The notes below the pieces were generated by a model that worked only from the letters and a program-made list of their open reading frames with translations, did not search any database and was not told where the DNA came from. The position numbers were made by a program, and so were the translations under genes. A DNA stretch of 64,000 nucleotides from an uncultured Collinsella sp. (GTDB lineage: Bacteria; Actinomycetota; Coriobacteriia; Coriobacteriales; Coriobacteriaceae), in NCBI GenBank assembly GCA_900754525.1, contig CAAEDE010000050.1, forward strand, positions 1-64,000. The letters are read 5' to 3'. Numbering within the stretch: the first letter of the stretch is position 1; every line of letters begins with the position of its first letter. Positions 53,898 to 63,548 of the stretch are shown here, piece after piece.

Positions 53898-56351
53898 CTA
53901 GCCGCGGACCTCGCCGTTTACGCCCTTGCACACCTTGGTAACGATCTTCTGGTGCGCCTTTTCGACCTCTTCGCTGGTAAGCGTGTGGTCGTCGGAGCGA
54001 TACGTAAGCGCAAAGGCCATGGACTTCTTGCCCGCTCCGACGCGGATGGGATCGCGGTAGACGTCGAACAGACGCACACCCTCGAGCAGCTTGCCTCCGG
54101 CGCTGGTAATACGGCGCTCAAGATCCTCGCAGGTCACAGTGTTGTCGACCACGATAGCAAGGTCGTGCTCAACGGCCGGGTACTGCGAGAACTCACGGTA
54201 GTTCTCCTGGTTGCGGGCGCCCTTGATCAGCTTGTCCAGGTCGAGCTCAAAGGCAACGACAACCTCGTCAATGCCCATAGCCTCGCGCGCCTCGGGGTGA
54301 ATCTCGCCAACCCAGCCCAGCACGGTACCGCCGGACAGAACCTCGGCGGCGCGACCCGGCTGCAAGAAGGCATAGCCCTCGCCCTCGACGGGACGGAAGC
54401 GGACCTTCTCGATGCGCAGCTGGGCAAGCAGCTCCTCGACGATGCCCTTGCCAAAGAAGAAACGCAGCTTGCGGTACTTCATGTTCCAGGACTGCTCGCT
54501 CCACTGGCCCGAGAGCACACCCGCCACGGACTTGGTCTCCTTGGGCAGGCTGGCGTTCTCGCGACCGTGGAACAGGCTGCCGACCTCGTACAGGTGCACG
54601 TTGGGCGTACCGTGCGCCTCGTTGTAGGCCACGGACTGCAGCAGGCCCGGCAGCAGCGAACGACGCATCTCGGTCTGCTCGGCTACCAGCGGGTTCATGA
54701 GCACCACGGGGCAACCGCGGCCCTCGGTGGACATGCCAATCTTCTCCAGGTCGCCCGGGGCGGCAAAGCCAAAGGTCGTGGTCTCGTTGAGGCCACAGGC
54801 GCGCAGGATCTCGCCGACCTTGCGGGTAAGCTTCTGCTCGCGCGTCAGGCCGCCGATGTGGTTCTTGGCAGCCGGGATGGTCGCCGTCACGCGACCCATG
54901 CCCCACAGGCGCAGGACCTCCTCGATCAGGTCGATCTCACGCGGCAGGTCGGGACGGAAGCTCGGCGGCGTGACCATAAAGTCCTCGCCGTCGCGCTCGA
55001 CGGTGCAGCCCAGGCGGGTGAGCGAGCGCTCGATAAAGTCGGGCTCGATGTCGGCGCCGCAGATGGCGCGCACGCGGGCCAGGCGCAGCTTGATGCTGTC
55101 GATGGTCTTGGGCGCGGGGAAAACGTCCACATAGCCGGGGGCGACCTCGCCGCCGGCGATCTCCTCGATGAGCGCGCACGTCACATTGGCGACGTCCACG
55201 CAGCCGGTCTCGTCGACCTGGCGCTCAAAACGGATGGAGGCGTCGGAGATCAGCGACAGGTCGCGGCTGGTGTGCGAGGTGCGACCGGCGTTGAAGCAGG
55301 CGCTCTCGACCATCACATCGACGGTATCGTCCTCGATCTCGGAATCCATGCCGCCCATAACGCCGGCCAGCGCCACGGGACGCTCGCCGTCGGTGATGAG
55401 GCCCATGCCGGCGTCGAGCGTGCGCTCCTCGCCGTCGAGCGTCGTAAACTTCTCGTCCTGCTGGGCGGCGCGAACCACCACGCGGCGATGGCCATCACGC
55501 TCGGCAAAGGTGTCCAGGTCAAAGGCGTGCAGCGGCTGACCGGTGAGCATCATCACATAGTTAGTGATGTCGACGATGTTGTTGTGCGGGCGCACGCCCA
55601 GGGCGTTGAGACGCTTGACCATCCAGTCGGGCGACGGGCCGACCTTCACGTTGCGCACGATGCGGGCGACATAGCGGTCGCACAGGCCCTCGTCGGCAAT
55701 CTCGACCGAAAGCTCGTCGTCGGTCGCGCGACCGGTCTCGGCCTTGATGGCGGGCAGCTCCACGTGGAAATCGCGGTCGAAGATGGCGCCGGTCTCGCGG
55801 GCCATGCCGATCATGGACAGGCAGTCGGGACGGTTGGGCGTGATCTCGCAGTCGAGCACGGTGTCGCTCGAGCCCACGTACTCGGCAAACGGCATGCCGC
55901 AGGGCGTATCCTCGGGCAGGATCATGATGCCGGAGTGGTCGCCGCCCAGGCCGAGCTCGCGCGCAGAGCAGTTCATGCCCATGGACACGACGCCGCGAAG
56001 CTTACTCTTCTTGATCTTGACGTCGCCGGGCAGGACAGCGCCGATCATTGCCGTGACGATGTGATCGCCGGCCTCGAAGTTCTGCGCGCCGCAGACGATC
56101 TGCAGCGGAGCGGGGTTGCCGTCGGCGTCGAGATTCTTGTCGCCCACATCGACCGAGCACACATACATGTGGTCGCTATCGGGGTGCGGGGTCTTGGTGA
56201 GTACCTTGGCAGTCACCACGTGGTCGAAGGACTCGCCCACGGTGTCGATCGCCTCGACCTCGGTGCCGGTACGGATATATTCGTCCGAAAGGGTCTTGGG
56301 ATCCTCCGGAATATCGATCATGGTCTTGAGCCAGTCGTAAGAAACTCGCAT
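53898..56351 (-). CDS. pheT: Phenylalanyl-tRNA synthetase beta subunit
   Basis: Beta subunit of the heterotetrameric PheRS, 817 aa. N-terminal tRNA-binding OB-fold (HVVTAKVLTKTPHPDSDHMY; IVCGAQNFEAGDHIVTAMIG), B3/B4 editing region (ITPNRPDCLSMIGMARETGA), B5 domains (LRLARVRAICGADIEPDFIE), the core catalytic-like domain and the C-terminal ferredoxin-like anticodon-binding domain (YPAVEHDLAIVVDNTV; FALTYRSDDHTLTSEEVEKA). Second gene of the pheST operon, 60 bp downstream of pheS, under the T-box. Confidence 0.97.
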   Translation of the reverse strand: MRVSYDWLKTMIDIPEDPKTLSDEYIRTGTEVEAIDTVGESFDHVVTAKVLTKTPHPDSDHMYVCSVDVGDKNLDADGNPAPLQIVCGAQNFEAGDHIVTAMIGAVLPGDVKIKKSKLRGVVSMGMNCSARELGLGGDHSGIMILPEDTPCGMPFAEYVGSSDTVLDCEITPNRPDCLSMIGMARETGAIFDRDFHVELPAIKAETGRATDDELSVEIADEGLCDRYVARIVRNVKVGPSPDWMVKRLNALGVRPHNNIVDITNYVMMLTGQPLHAFDLDTFAERDGHRRVVVRAAQQDEKFTTLDGEERTLDAGMGLITDGERPVALAGVMGGMDSEIEDDTVDVMVESACFNAGRTSHTSRDLSLISDASIRFERQVDETGCVDVANVTCALIEEIAGGEVAPGYVDVFPAPKTIDSIKLRLARVRAICGADIEPDFIERSLTRLGCTVERDGEDFMVTPPSFRPDLPREIDLIEEVLRLWGMGRVTATIPAAKNHIGGLTREQKLTRKVGEILRACGLNETTTFGFAAPGDLEKIGMSTEGRGCPVVLMNPLVAEQTEMRRSLLPGLLQSVAYNEAHGTPNVHLYEVGSLFHGRENASLPKETKSVAGVLSGQWSEQSWNMKYRKLRFFFGKGIVEELLAQLRIEKVRFRPVEGEGYAFLQPGRAAEVLSGGTVLGWVGEIHPEAREAMGIDEVVVAFELDLDKLIKGARNQENYREFSQYPAVEHDLAIVVDNTVTCEDLERRITSAGGKLLEGVRLFDVYRDPIRVGAGKKSMAFALTYRSDDHTLTSEEVEKAHQKIVTKVCKGVNGEVRG

Positions 56352-56411
56352 CTAGCTCTCCTTTCATAAATGCGGCTTTGAGCCGGAAACTGCAACTAAG
56401 AAGAAAGCGTT

Positions 56412-57488
56412 CTAGAACTGGTTCAAGAACCTCATGTCACCAGTCATCAACGTGCGCAGGTCGGGCAGGTCGTAGCGCAGTGCCGCGACGCGCTCGGCGC
56501 CAATACCAAAGGCGAAGCCGGTGTACTTCTCGGGGTCGATGCCGCAGTTGATCAGGACGTTGGGGTCGACCATGCCGCAGCCCAGGATCTCGATCCAGCC
56601 GCTGTGCTTGCAGAAGTTGCAGCCCTTGCCGCCGCAGACGTGGCAGCTTACGTCCACCTCGCAGGAAGGCTCGGTGAAGGGGAAGAAGTGCGGGCGGTAA
56701 CGCGTCTTGCGGTCCTCGCCAAACATGCACTTAACAAAGTAGTCGAGCGTGCCCTTAAGATCGCCAAAGGTGATGCCCTCGTCGACGACCAGGCCTTCGA
56801 TCTGGTTGAACTGCGGCAGGTGGCAGGCGTCGGCCGTGTCGGGACGATAGACGGTGCCCGGGCAGATCATGTAGATGGGCGGCTTTTGCGACTCCATGGT
56901 GTGGATTTGCACGCCCGAGGTCTGGGTGCGCAGCAGCACGTCGGACTCGCCGTGGGCATGAGCCTCGGGGTGCGCGACGCTGCCGGGGTTGTTGTCGACC
57001 ACGTAGAAGGTATCGCGGGCCGAACGGCTCGGGTGATCCATGGGAGCGTTGAGCGCGGTGAAGTTGTAGTAGGAGGTGTCGACCATGGGGCCGGACTCGA
57101 CGGTGTAGCCGATGCCGCAGAAGATGTCCTCGGCCTCCTCGATGATCTGCTTGATCAGGTGTTGGTGGCCGATCTGCGGACGGATGCCCGGCAGCGTGAT
57201 GTCGACGGCATCGTGCTCGAGCGCGCGCTTGAGGGCGGCAGCCTTCATCTCGGTGGTGCGCTCGTCGAGCATGCCCTCGATCAGCTGGCGCATCTCGTTG
57301 GCGCGCTTGCCCATCACGGGACGATCCTCGGGGGCGAGCTTGCCCATCATGCGCATCAGGCCGGTGATGCGGCCCTTACGACCGAGCAGCTCAACGCGCG
57401 CAGCCTCGAGCTTGGCGGCGTCGTCGGCGCCTGCAACGAGCTCCTTGGCCTCTTCCTCGAGTTTGACCAGATCATCAATCAGACTCAT
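56412..57488 (-). CDS. pheS: Phenylalanyl-tRNA synthetase alpha subunit
   Basis: Catalytic alpha subunit, 358 aa. N-terminal coiled coil (DLVKLEEEAKELVAGADDAA), class II core with HPSRSARDTFYV, RTQTSGVQIHTMESQKPPIY and the C-terminal GCGMVDPNVLINCGIDPEKY and FGIGAERVAALRYDLPDLR. A metal-site-like CHVCGGKGCNFCKHSGW is present. I chose ATG 57488 with aagggaag; the frame upstream runs into the T-box. First gene of pheST. Confidence 0.97.
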   Translation of the reverse strand: MSLIDDLVKLEEEAKELVAGADDAAKLEAARVELLGRKGRITGLMRMMGKLAPEDRPVMGKRANEMRQLIEGMLDERTTEMKAAALKRALEHDAVDITLPGIRPQIGHQHLIKQIIEEAEDIFCGIGYTVESGPMVDTSYYNFTALNAPMDHPSRSARDTFYVVDNNPGSVAHPEAHAHGESDVLLRTQTSGVQIHTMESQKPPIYMICPGTVYRPDTADACHLPQFNQIEGLVVDEGITFGDLKGTLDYFVKCMFGEDRKTRYRPHFFPFTEPSCEVDVSCHVCGGKGCNFCKHSGWIEILGCGMVDPNVLINCGIDPEKYTGFAFGIGAERVAALRYDLPDLRTLMTGDMRFLNQF

Positions 57489-57573
57489 GTCTTCCCTTTC
57501 GTCTCTCGCGCATTCGCTTGCCGGGGCGACCGATGCCACTTGGCGCTGCGAAAACGCGGCCCGGTTCGGTAAC

Positions 57574-57870
57574 AAAAAAACCGCCCTCGGGCATGTGCAT
57601 TGCCCAAGGACGGTTGAATTCCGCGGTACCACCTTGTTTGACCCGGCGGATGTCTGGCCCGCCGCGCCCACTCTGCGCCCCTTATCGCGAGGCTCACGGC
57701 TTCCCTACTGGGGCTTCGCCGCCGCTAGCCGCGCGCCCGTTGAGGTCGCTGCTCGGGAGTGAACGCTTAGCCCTTGCCACCGCAGGAAGGCTTGCAGCCC
57801 ATGACCTTCCCTCTCTTGCCGGCGACGCGACGGGCAAAACCCTCTCCGTCAACGCATTGGCTATAGGATA
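57574..57870 (-). promoter_or_regulatory. T-box riboswitch of the pheST operon
   Basis: Tandem structure ahead of pheS on the minus strand. The conserved T-box sequence aaggtggtaccgcgg is at about 57619-57635. A Rho-independent terminator (arms 57581-57593 and 57601-57613, T7 run at 57574-57580) follows it. A candidate Phe specifier codon TTC is at 57761-57763 within cgttcact. Uncharged tRNA-Phe would bind and prevent termination, inducing pheST on phenylalanine starvation. Confidence 0.9.
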
Positions 57871-57991
57871 ACACATTCTGCGAGCATATCGCCGCGTTCC
57901 GTTTTGTTCGTGCTGGGTACAAGGCAGGTAGCTGTGCAAACTGGCCGCGCAGCCGCTTACGGCGCTCGGCCTGCGAGATTAAGGATACGGT

Positions 57992-59575
57992 ATGGGAAAG
58001 AAACTCGATAAGAAGGCCAAGGCCGCCGTGGCAAAGGCCGCCAAGGGCGTCAAGGCCGCTAAAGTCGACAAGGCCGTCAAAAAGTTCCGCAAACTCGAGG
58101 GCAAGCTGTGGACTCGCGAGTACCTGCTCAAGATTGCCGAGTTCGATGGAGCGACGATTGCTCCTGCCAACGGCGCCGCAGCGCGCGCCGACGCCATGGG
58201 AACCCTTGCCGGCGAGCATCACAAGCTACTGACCAGCGAGAAGTCCGTTGAGCTCGTACGCTCGTTAGCGCGCGAGACGGTTGCAGGCGGCAAGATCGAC
58301 GACCCGCAGCTGCTCGACGAGATCCATGTGCTCGGTCGCGACCAGCGCGAGGCAAGCGTCATCCCCACCGAGGAGGCCGAGGCCTGGACCAGGCTCACCT
58401 GCGAGGCCGATGCCGTGTGGCACAAGGCCAAGACGGCCAATGACTGGGTGAGCTTTGAGCCCTATGTGGATAGGATCGTCGCCCAACTTAAGCATCAGGC
58501 CGAACTTATGGACCCCAAGCGCGACCCATACGATGTTTGGCTCGACCAGTACGAGCGCGGCCTTTCCGCCAAGAGCTTCGATGCGTTTTGCGACGAGGTC
58601 AAGGCGACGGTCGTGCCGCTCGTGCACGCCATCGGCGAGCGCAGCCAGCAGCCCGATGCCGACTTTTTGCACGCCCGCGTGCCCGAGGCCGCCCAGCGCG
58701 CCATGAGCTTCGACCTTATGAAGCTTGTCGGCCTGAACCTGGACGACACCACGCTTGCCTTTACCGAGCACCCGTTTAGCGAGGGCTTTGCCGTGGGTGA
58801 CGCGCGCATCGCGACACACATCTACGAGGACGATTGCATCTCCAACGTCTACAGCATCATCCACGAGGCGGGACACGCCATGTACGAGCTGGGCGTCAAT
58901 CCTGCCTATGCGCGCACCTGTCTTGAGGGTGGCACCTCCATGGGCATCCACGAAAGCCAGAGCCGCTTTTTCGAGAACACCGTGGGTCGCAGCCGCGCCT
59001 TTATGGGACCGCTGCTCGAGGTGCTGCGCCGCCACGCACCCGAGGTCTACGGCGACGTCGACGAGGACACGCTCTACCGCGCCGTGAACATCGCGCAGCC
59101 GTCGTTGATCCGCACCGAGGCCGATGAGCTCACCTATCCGCTGCACGTTATGGTGCGCTACGAGATCGAGCGCATGCTGTTTGCCGGCGAGGCCACGGCC
59201 AAGGACATCCCCGCGCTTTGGAACCGCTTCATGGATGAGTACCTGGGCATTCCCGTTCCCGACGACACGCACGGCTGCCTACAGGATACGCACTGGAGCG
59301 GCGGCTCGTTTGGCTACTTCCCCACGTATGCGCTGGGCAGTGCCTACGATGCCATGTTTGTGCCGGCCATGTGCCGCGACGGTGTCGACCTCAACGGCGC
59401 CTGTGCGAGCGGCGACCTGACACCCGTCCGCGCCTGGCTGGGCGAGCACATTTGGCAGTGGGGCCGCGCCAAGGACGCGCCGGAGCTCATCAAGGGCGCC
59501 TGCGGCATGGACTTTGACGCCCGCTACTACTGCAGCTACCTGCAGGACAAGTTCACCACGCTCTACGAGCTGTAA
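57992..59575 (+). CDS. M32 family metallocarboxypeptidase
   Basis: Zinc carboxypeptidase of the Taq-type M32 family, 527 aa. The HExxH site is IIHEAGHAMYE (HEAGH at 291-295) with the third ligand in GIHESQSRFFEN near 320 and the C-terminal signature region YPLHVMVRYEIERMLFAG. The N-terminus is Lys-rich (MGKKLDKKAKAAVAKAAKG), about 35 residues longer than typical, then KLWTREYLLKIAEFD. Cytosolic by lack of a signal. Divergent from the T-box promoter. Confidence 0.93.
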   Translation: MGKKLDKKAKAAVAKAAKGVKAAKVDKAVKKFRKLEGKLWTREYLLKIAEFDGATIAPANGAAARADAMGTLAGEHHKLLTSEKSVELVRSLARETVAGGKIDDPQLLDEIHVLGRDQREASVIPTEEAEAWTRLTCEADAVWHKAKTANDWVSFEPYVDRIVAQLKHQAELMDPKRDPYDVWLDQYERGLSAKSFDAFCDEVKATVVPLVHAIGERSQQPDADFLHARVPEAAQRAMSFDLMKLVGLNLDDTTLAFTEHPFSEGFAVGDARIATHIYEDDCISNVYSIIHEAGHAMYELGVNPAYARTCLEGGTSMGIHESQSRFFENTVGRSRAFMGPLLEVLRRHAPEVYGDVDEDTLYRAVNIAQPSLIRTEADELTYPLHVMVRYEIERMLFAGEATAKDIPALWNRFMDEYLGIPVPDDTHGCLQDTHWSGGSFGYFPTYALGSAYDAMFVPAMCRDGVDLNGACASGDLTPVRAWLGEHIWQWGRAKDAPELIKGACGMDFDARYYCSYLQDKFTTLYEL

Positions 59576-59597
59576 GGTATAACCGACACGCCAACGC

Positions 59598-59636
59598 AAA
59601 GGGGACGCCGCGGAACCAATCCGCAGCGTCCCCTTT
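59598..59636. terminator. Bidirectional terminator between the M32 gene and glmM
   Basis: Long imperfect stem (aaaggggacg...cgtcccctttc type, inner gcgg/ccgc) serves both the plus-strand M32 gene (stop 59575) and the minus-strand glmM gene (stop 59673). Confidence 0.75.
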
Positions 59637-59641
59637 CCACC

Positions 59642-59670
59642 TAGTCGTTTAAGAACGTCCCCAATGACTA
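59642..59670. repeat. Dispersed repeat, second copy (ggggacgttctt family)
   Basis: 29-bp sequence; its reverse complement matches 27 of 29 positions of 5305-5333. It lies between the terminator and the glmM stop. Related gtccc-containing pieces occur near 7785-7820 and 8345-8360. Confidence 0.8.
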
Positions 59671-59672
59671 CC

Positions 59673-61004
59673 TTACAGAGCTTCCAGCGCGGCGGCGATG
59701 CGCTTCATGGCGGCATCGGCGGATGCTTGGTCGGGAGCTTCGGCCAAAACGCGAATCACAGACTCGGTTCCGCTCTTGCGTACGAGCACGCGACCCTCGC
59801 CTGCCAGCGCAGCCTCGGCCTCGGCGATGGCGTTCTGCACGCCCATGTTCTCGAGCGCGGCGTCCTTGTCCGCCACGCGCACGGCCACCTGCGCCTGCGG
59901 CAGCAGCTTGCACGGAGCCGTGAGCTGCGAGAGTGTCTCGCGCTCGGCACGAATCACTTCCATCACGCGCAGCGAGGTCATAATGCCGTCGCCTGTACGC
60001 TCGATATCGCCAAAGATCGTATGGCCCGTCTGCTCGCCACCCAGGCTGTAGCCGCCCTCGCGCATCTTGGCATACACATGACGGTCGCCCACGCCGCTGG
60101 TCACGGCGCTCAGACCGGCAAGCTCCAACGACTTGATCAGGCCAAAGTTGCTGGCGATCGTCGGCACCACGGTACCGCCCGAAAGGCGACCGTGCTTGTT
60201 CAGATACACGCCGCACACGTACAGGATCTGGTCGCCATCTACCACGCGACCGCGCTCGTCCACAGCCAAGCAGCGGTCGGCATCGCCGTCGTAGGCAAAG
60301 CCCACATCCAGGCCCTGCTCCACCACGTGGCGCTGCAGGCGCTCCATATGCGTGGAGCCGCAGTCGACATTGATGTTAAAGCCGTCGGGCGCGGCATTGA
60401 TCACGCGCACATCGGCGCCCAGTGCGTCGAACACCGGCTTGGCCACCGAGGATGCCGAGCCGTTGGCGCAGTCGATACCGATCTTGACGCCCTGCAGCGA
60501 AAAGTTCGCACTGGCGATGAGCGAGGCAATGTAGCGGTTGCGACCCTGCATGTAGTCCACCGTGGCGCCGATATGGTTGCCCGTTGCCAGCGGCACCTCG
60601 CTCTTGCCATCGATGTAGTCCTCAATGAGCTCCAGCACGTCCTCGTCCATCTTAAAGCCGTCGCTGTTGACAAGCTTAATACCGTTATCGCAAAACGGGT
60701 TGTGGCTCGCGCTGATCATGATGCCGCAATCGAAGCAGCCTTCCACGGTCTGATGCGCTACGCCCGGCGTGGGGATCACGTGCAGCATATAGGCGTCCGC
60801 ACCGCTCGCGACCAGGCCGCTCACCAGCGCCGCCTCGAACATGTAGCTCGAACGACGCGTGTCCTTGCCCACGATCACGCGTGCCTTGCGCTCGCGGTTG
60901 GCACCGTAATACCAGCCCACAAAACGGCCAATCTTATAAGCGTGCTCTACCGTCAGCCCAACGTTGGCCTCACCGCGAAAGCCGTCGGTGCCAAAGTACT
61001 TCAT
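59673..61004 (-). CDS. glmM: Phosphoglucosamine mutase
   Basis: Interconverts glucosamine-6-phosphate and glucosamine-1-phosphate for UDP-GlcNAc and peptidoglycan precursors, 443 aa. N-terminus MKYFGTDGFRGEANVGLTVE, the phosphoserine loop GIMISASHNPFCDNGIKLVN (near 101), the metal-binding AYDGDADRCLAVDE, and the sugar-binding GGEQTGHTIF and phosphate loop VRKSGTESVIRVLAE. Cytosolic; single gene flanked by terminators. Confidence 0.96.
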   Translation of the reverse strand: MKYFGTDGFRGEANVGLTVEHAYKIGRFVGWYYGANRERKARVIVGKDTRRSSYMFEAALVSGLVASGADAYMLHVIPTPGVAHQTVEGCFDCGIMISASHNPFCDNGIKLVNSDGFKMDEDVLELIEDYIDGKSEVPLATGNHIGATVDYMQGRNRYIASLIASANFSLQGVKIGIDCANGSASSVAKPVFDALGADVRVINAAPDGFNINVDCGSTHMERLQRHVVEQGLDVGFAYDGDADRCLAVDERGRVVDGDQILYVCGVYLNKHGRLSGGTVVPTIASNFGLIKSLELAGLSAVTSGVGDRHVYAKMREGGYSLGGEQTGHTIFGDIERTGDGIMTSLRVMEVIRAERETLSQLTAPCKLLPQAQVAVRVADKDAALENMGVQNAIAEAEAALAGEGRVLVRKSGTESVIRVLAEAPDQASADAAMKRIAAALEAL

Positions 61005-61023
61005 GCGCTCTCCTTACAAAATA

Positions 61024-61050
61024 GGGGCGAACAGATTGCCTGTCCGCCCC
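61024..61050 (-). terminator. Terminator of the DUF4012 gene
   Basis: Arms ggggcg and cgcccc, extended by acag/ctgt with one mismatch, and a T-rich tail on the minus strand. 37 bp after the DUF4012 stop and 20 bp before the glmM ATG. Confidence 0.75.
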
Positions 61051-61087
61051 AAAATGGTACTCGATTATCTGCGCTACCAGAAAAACC

Positions 61088-63400
61088 CTACGCCGACGCG
61101 CTGTCGCGAGCCGCCTGGCATGTAGGAGTCTGACGCAGCGTAAGCGGCTTGTCCCCCGCCTCGGCCGACGTGGTCAGCGTATACGTGATCGTCGTCGTCT
61201 CGCCAGCATGCAGGTCAACGGTGCCCGAATAGAAGGGGATTCCATGCCACGTAGCGGCACCAAGACCAAACTGGGTGCCCTCAACCGTAAGGTCACTGAT
61301 GTTGCCGCCCGTCGGGGCAAACAACGAGACATTCAGGCGTTCGTCGTCACGCGCGGCATCGGGTGCGCTCGCCGCAACGTAGTCGGGCAGCTTGCCAGCC
61401 TCCTCCTGCGTCATGATGTTCGTCAGGGTAACGGTGATGCGATACGAGCACGTGCCGTCACCGTTCTTGATGCCCTGGCCAATCTGCGTATCGGCGTTCA
61501 GATACCAGTCGAGCTTGGAGAAGCTCAGGTTGTTAAAGTAAACGCCGGCAACGGGATCGGCACTCGGATCATCCGGATCGGGCAGCGAAGCGTAAATGCC
61601 CGTCTCTTTGATGGCATTCTGCTCATCATCGTTTCTCATCCAAGCGATCAGGCGGCCCTCTTCGGCACCGCGCTCAACGGCGCTGACAAGCTTCGTAACA
61701 TCGACATCGCCGATACCGCCAAGGACCTTGTCGAAGGCAGCGCTGGCGACGGATGCAAAGATGCCGTCCGACTCCTCGACCGGATAGTTCCAGTACACAT
61801 CGTGCATGAGGACCTTTGCGGCGTTGGTGCCGTCGACAACCGTTCCGTCGGGCAGTGACACGTTACCGACCAGGCCCAGCAGATACTGCAGGAACACCGG
61901 GTCGATACCGATGACGCCATCAACGTCCTGTCCATACTGGGACTTCCACAGCGCGGCGACACGCTGCGAGTTGCGAGGCCAATCAGGCGAATAGGTATTG
62001 CCCGAGTTGTACAGGTTACTGTGGTTGCCGAACAGCGCCTCATCCTCTTCGTCGACGCTCTCGACTGCCTCATCCTCACTGAGTCCAATGCGGGGAACAA
62101 ACTCGCCAATCGACATCTGGCCGTCAGTGACCGAAATCAGGCCCTGCGAACCGCCAAAGCCGCCGCAAGCACGAATCTCGACGTTGTTCATGGCGTACAT
62201 AAGGTAGTTGCGCGTCTGGCCGTTGGCGCCGAGCATCTGGGGAAGGACGGGGGCGACCTTCTCCGCCGCGTCAACCGCGCCGTTGAGGGTGGCAAAGCCG
62301 TCCTTGGCCTTATCGACCAGCTCGGTCACCTGGGAAATATGAGTATCGCCAATGCCCTGGACCTTCTCGTTGGCGCTCTTGAACACCTTCGAGCTGCTGG
62401 AAAGCGAATCGGCGACCGCCTGCAGCGCGGACACGTTAATCATGCCGTCCTGGAACAGCTTGCCGGGCGTAGCCTGCGAAAGGTTATCGGCCATGGGAAC
62501 CAGCGCATTGCTCGAGACATCGGACAGGGCGTCAATCATGGTGCGGGCCGCATTGATATCGCTGCCATACACCGGGATAAACGAAGCCGCCGTCCACAGC
62601 GGGCTCGAGGTCTCCGCCTTCATGCTGTTACAGAGCTCATCGATCTTCTTCGCGTCGTCAGGCAGCGTCGAAAAATCGCCCGACGTGACCTTGTCCTTAA
62701 GGCCACCGACGATCTCGACAGCCTCCTTCGCTTCGCTCTTTACGGTCTTTGCCGAGTTAAGCAGCATAAAGCCGCTTGCGCCAAGCGCAACGAGAAGCAC
62801 CGCGACTACAGCGGCAATAATGGCGCCGTTGTGACGCTTCTTGCCCTCGCCCTTGCGATGGCGATGACGGACCAGACCGTCAGAGGTCGAACTCGACGAA
62901 GCATCGCTACCGTAGTTCAAGCCAAAATCGTAATAATCTTCCTTGGAACCCGAGCCCGCAAACTCGGCACCGCTATCATCCAGGCGGGCGAACGTGCCAG
63001 TCTCGGAGGCGCCGGTGTAAATCGTACCAAGGTTACCCGTAAGCCCCGCGCCACCGGCAGAGGGAGTATTGTTGTCGGCCTTGCCGGCATTAACGTTGCC
63101 GGCAGCATTCGTGGCGTTGGCAGCACCTGCGTTGTTCGCAGGCACCGAAGGAGCCCCGCTCGGCTGCGACGCGGAGGTTGCACCGCCCGCAAAGACATTC
63201 CCTTTTGCACGGCCGGTCTTTTTTGCCTTTTGAGACTGCTCGTACAGAGCGGTAAACATCGCCGTCTCGCCCGGGGACACGCGCTTACCGAAACCGCCCT
63301 GTCCAGCGCCGCCCGGCGTGCCGTCCTTACCAGCCCCGTTCGGACGCGGCGGAACTGCAGGACGGCCGCTATCGCTGCCCTTAAAGTGATTACCAGCCAT
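61088..63400 (-). CDS. DUF4012 domain-containing membrane protein (770 aa)
   Basis: A disordered, Gly/Asn/Ala-rich cytosolic N-terminus (about 1-185), one membrane helix (GAIIAAVVAVLLVALGASGF, near 190-210), and a large extracytoplasmic region with the DUF4012 pattern (NYLMYAMNNVEIRACGGFGG; GLISVTDGQMSIGEFVPRIG; NSGNTYSPDWPRNSQRVAAL; VDGVIGIDPVFLQYLLGLVG). I chose ATG 63400 (MAGNHFK) with gaggatt. Similar proteins occur in Gram-positive envelope loci. Function unknown; links to glycan or surface biogenesis are only guesses from family context. Confidence 0.85.
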   Translation of the reverse strand: MAGNHFKGSDSGRPAVPPRPNGAGKDGTPGGAGQGGFGKRVSPGETAMFTALYEQSQKAKKTGRAKGNVFAGGATSASQPSGAPSVPANNAGAANATNAAGNVNAGKADNNTPSAGGAGLTGNLGTIYTGASETGTFARLDDSGAEFAGSGSKEDYYDFGLNYGSDASSSSTSDGLVRHRHRKGEGKKRHNGAIIAAVVAVLLVALGASGFMLLNSAKTVKSEAKEAVEIVGGLKDKVTSGDFSTLPDDAKKIDELCNSMKAETSSPLWTAASFIPVYGSDINAARTMIDALSDVSSNALVPMADNLSQATPGKLFQDGMINVSALQAVADSLSSSSKVFKSANEKVQGIGDTHISQVTELVDKAKDGFATLNGAVDAAEKVAPVLPQMLGANGQTRNYLMYAMNNVEIRACGGFGGSQGLISVTDGQMSIGEFVPRIGLSEDEAVESVDEEDEALFGNHSNLYNSGNTYSPDWPRNSQRVAALWKSQYGQDVDGVIGIDPVFLQYLLGLVGNVSLPDGTVVDGTNAAKVLMHDVYWNYPVEESDGIFASVASAAFDKVLGGIGDVDVTKLVSAVERGAEEGRLIAWMRNDDEQNAIKETGIYASLPDPDDPSADPVAGVYFNNLSFSKLDWYLNADTQIGQGIKNGDGTCSYRITVTLTNIMTQEEAGKLPDYVAASAPDAARDDERLNVSLFAPTGGNISDLTVEGTQFGLGAATWHGIPFYSGTVDLHAGETTTITYTLTTSAEAGDKPLTLRQTPTCQAARDSASA

Positions 63401-63548
63401 AAAGAAATCCTCGCAATTGAGTCGCAATGAAAAAGTCCATAACGTTACTAGTTTATGGCATTTTGAGCATCGACAGCTAAACTCCAGACACGGACATCAA
63501 TTGGCGAAAATGCGGCACAACACCTTTTCTGTCTGGCGGCGGCGCCAG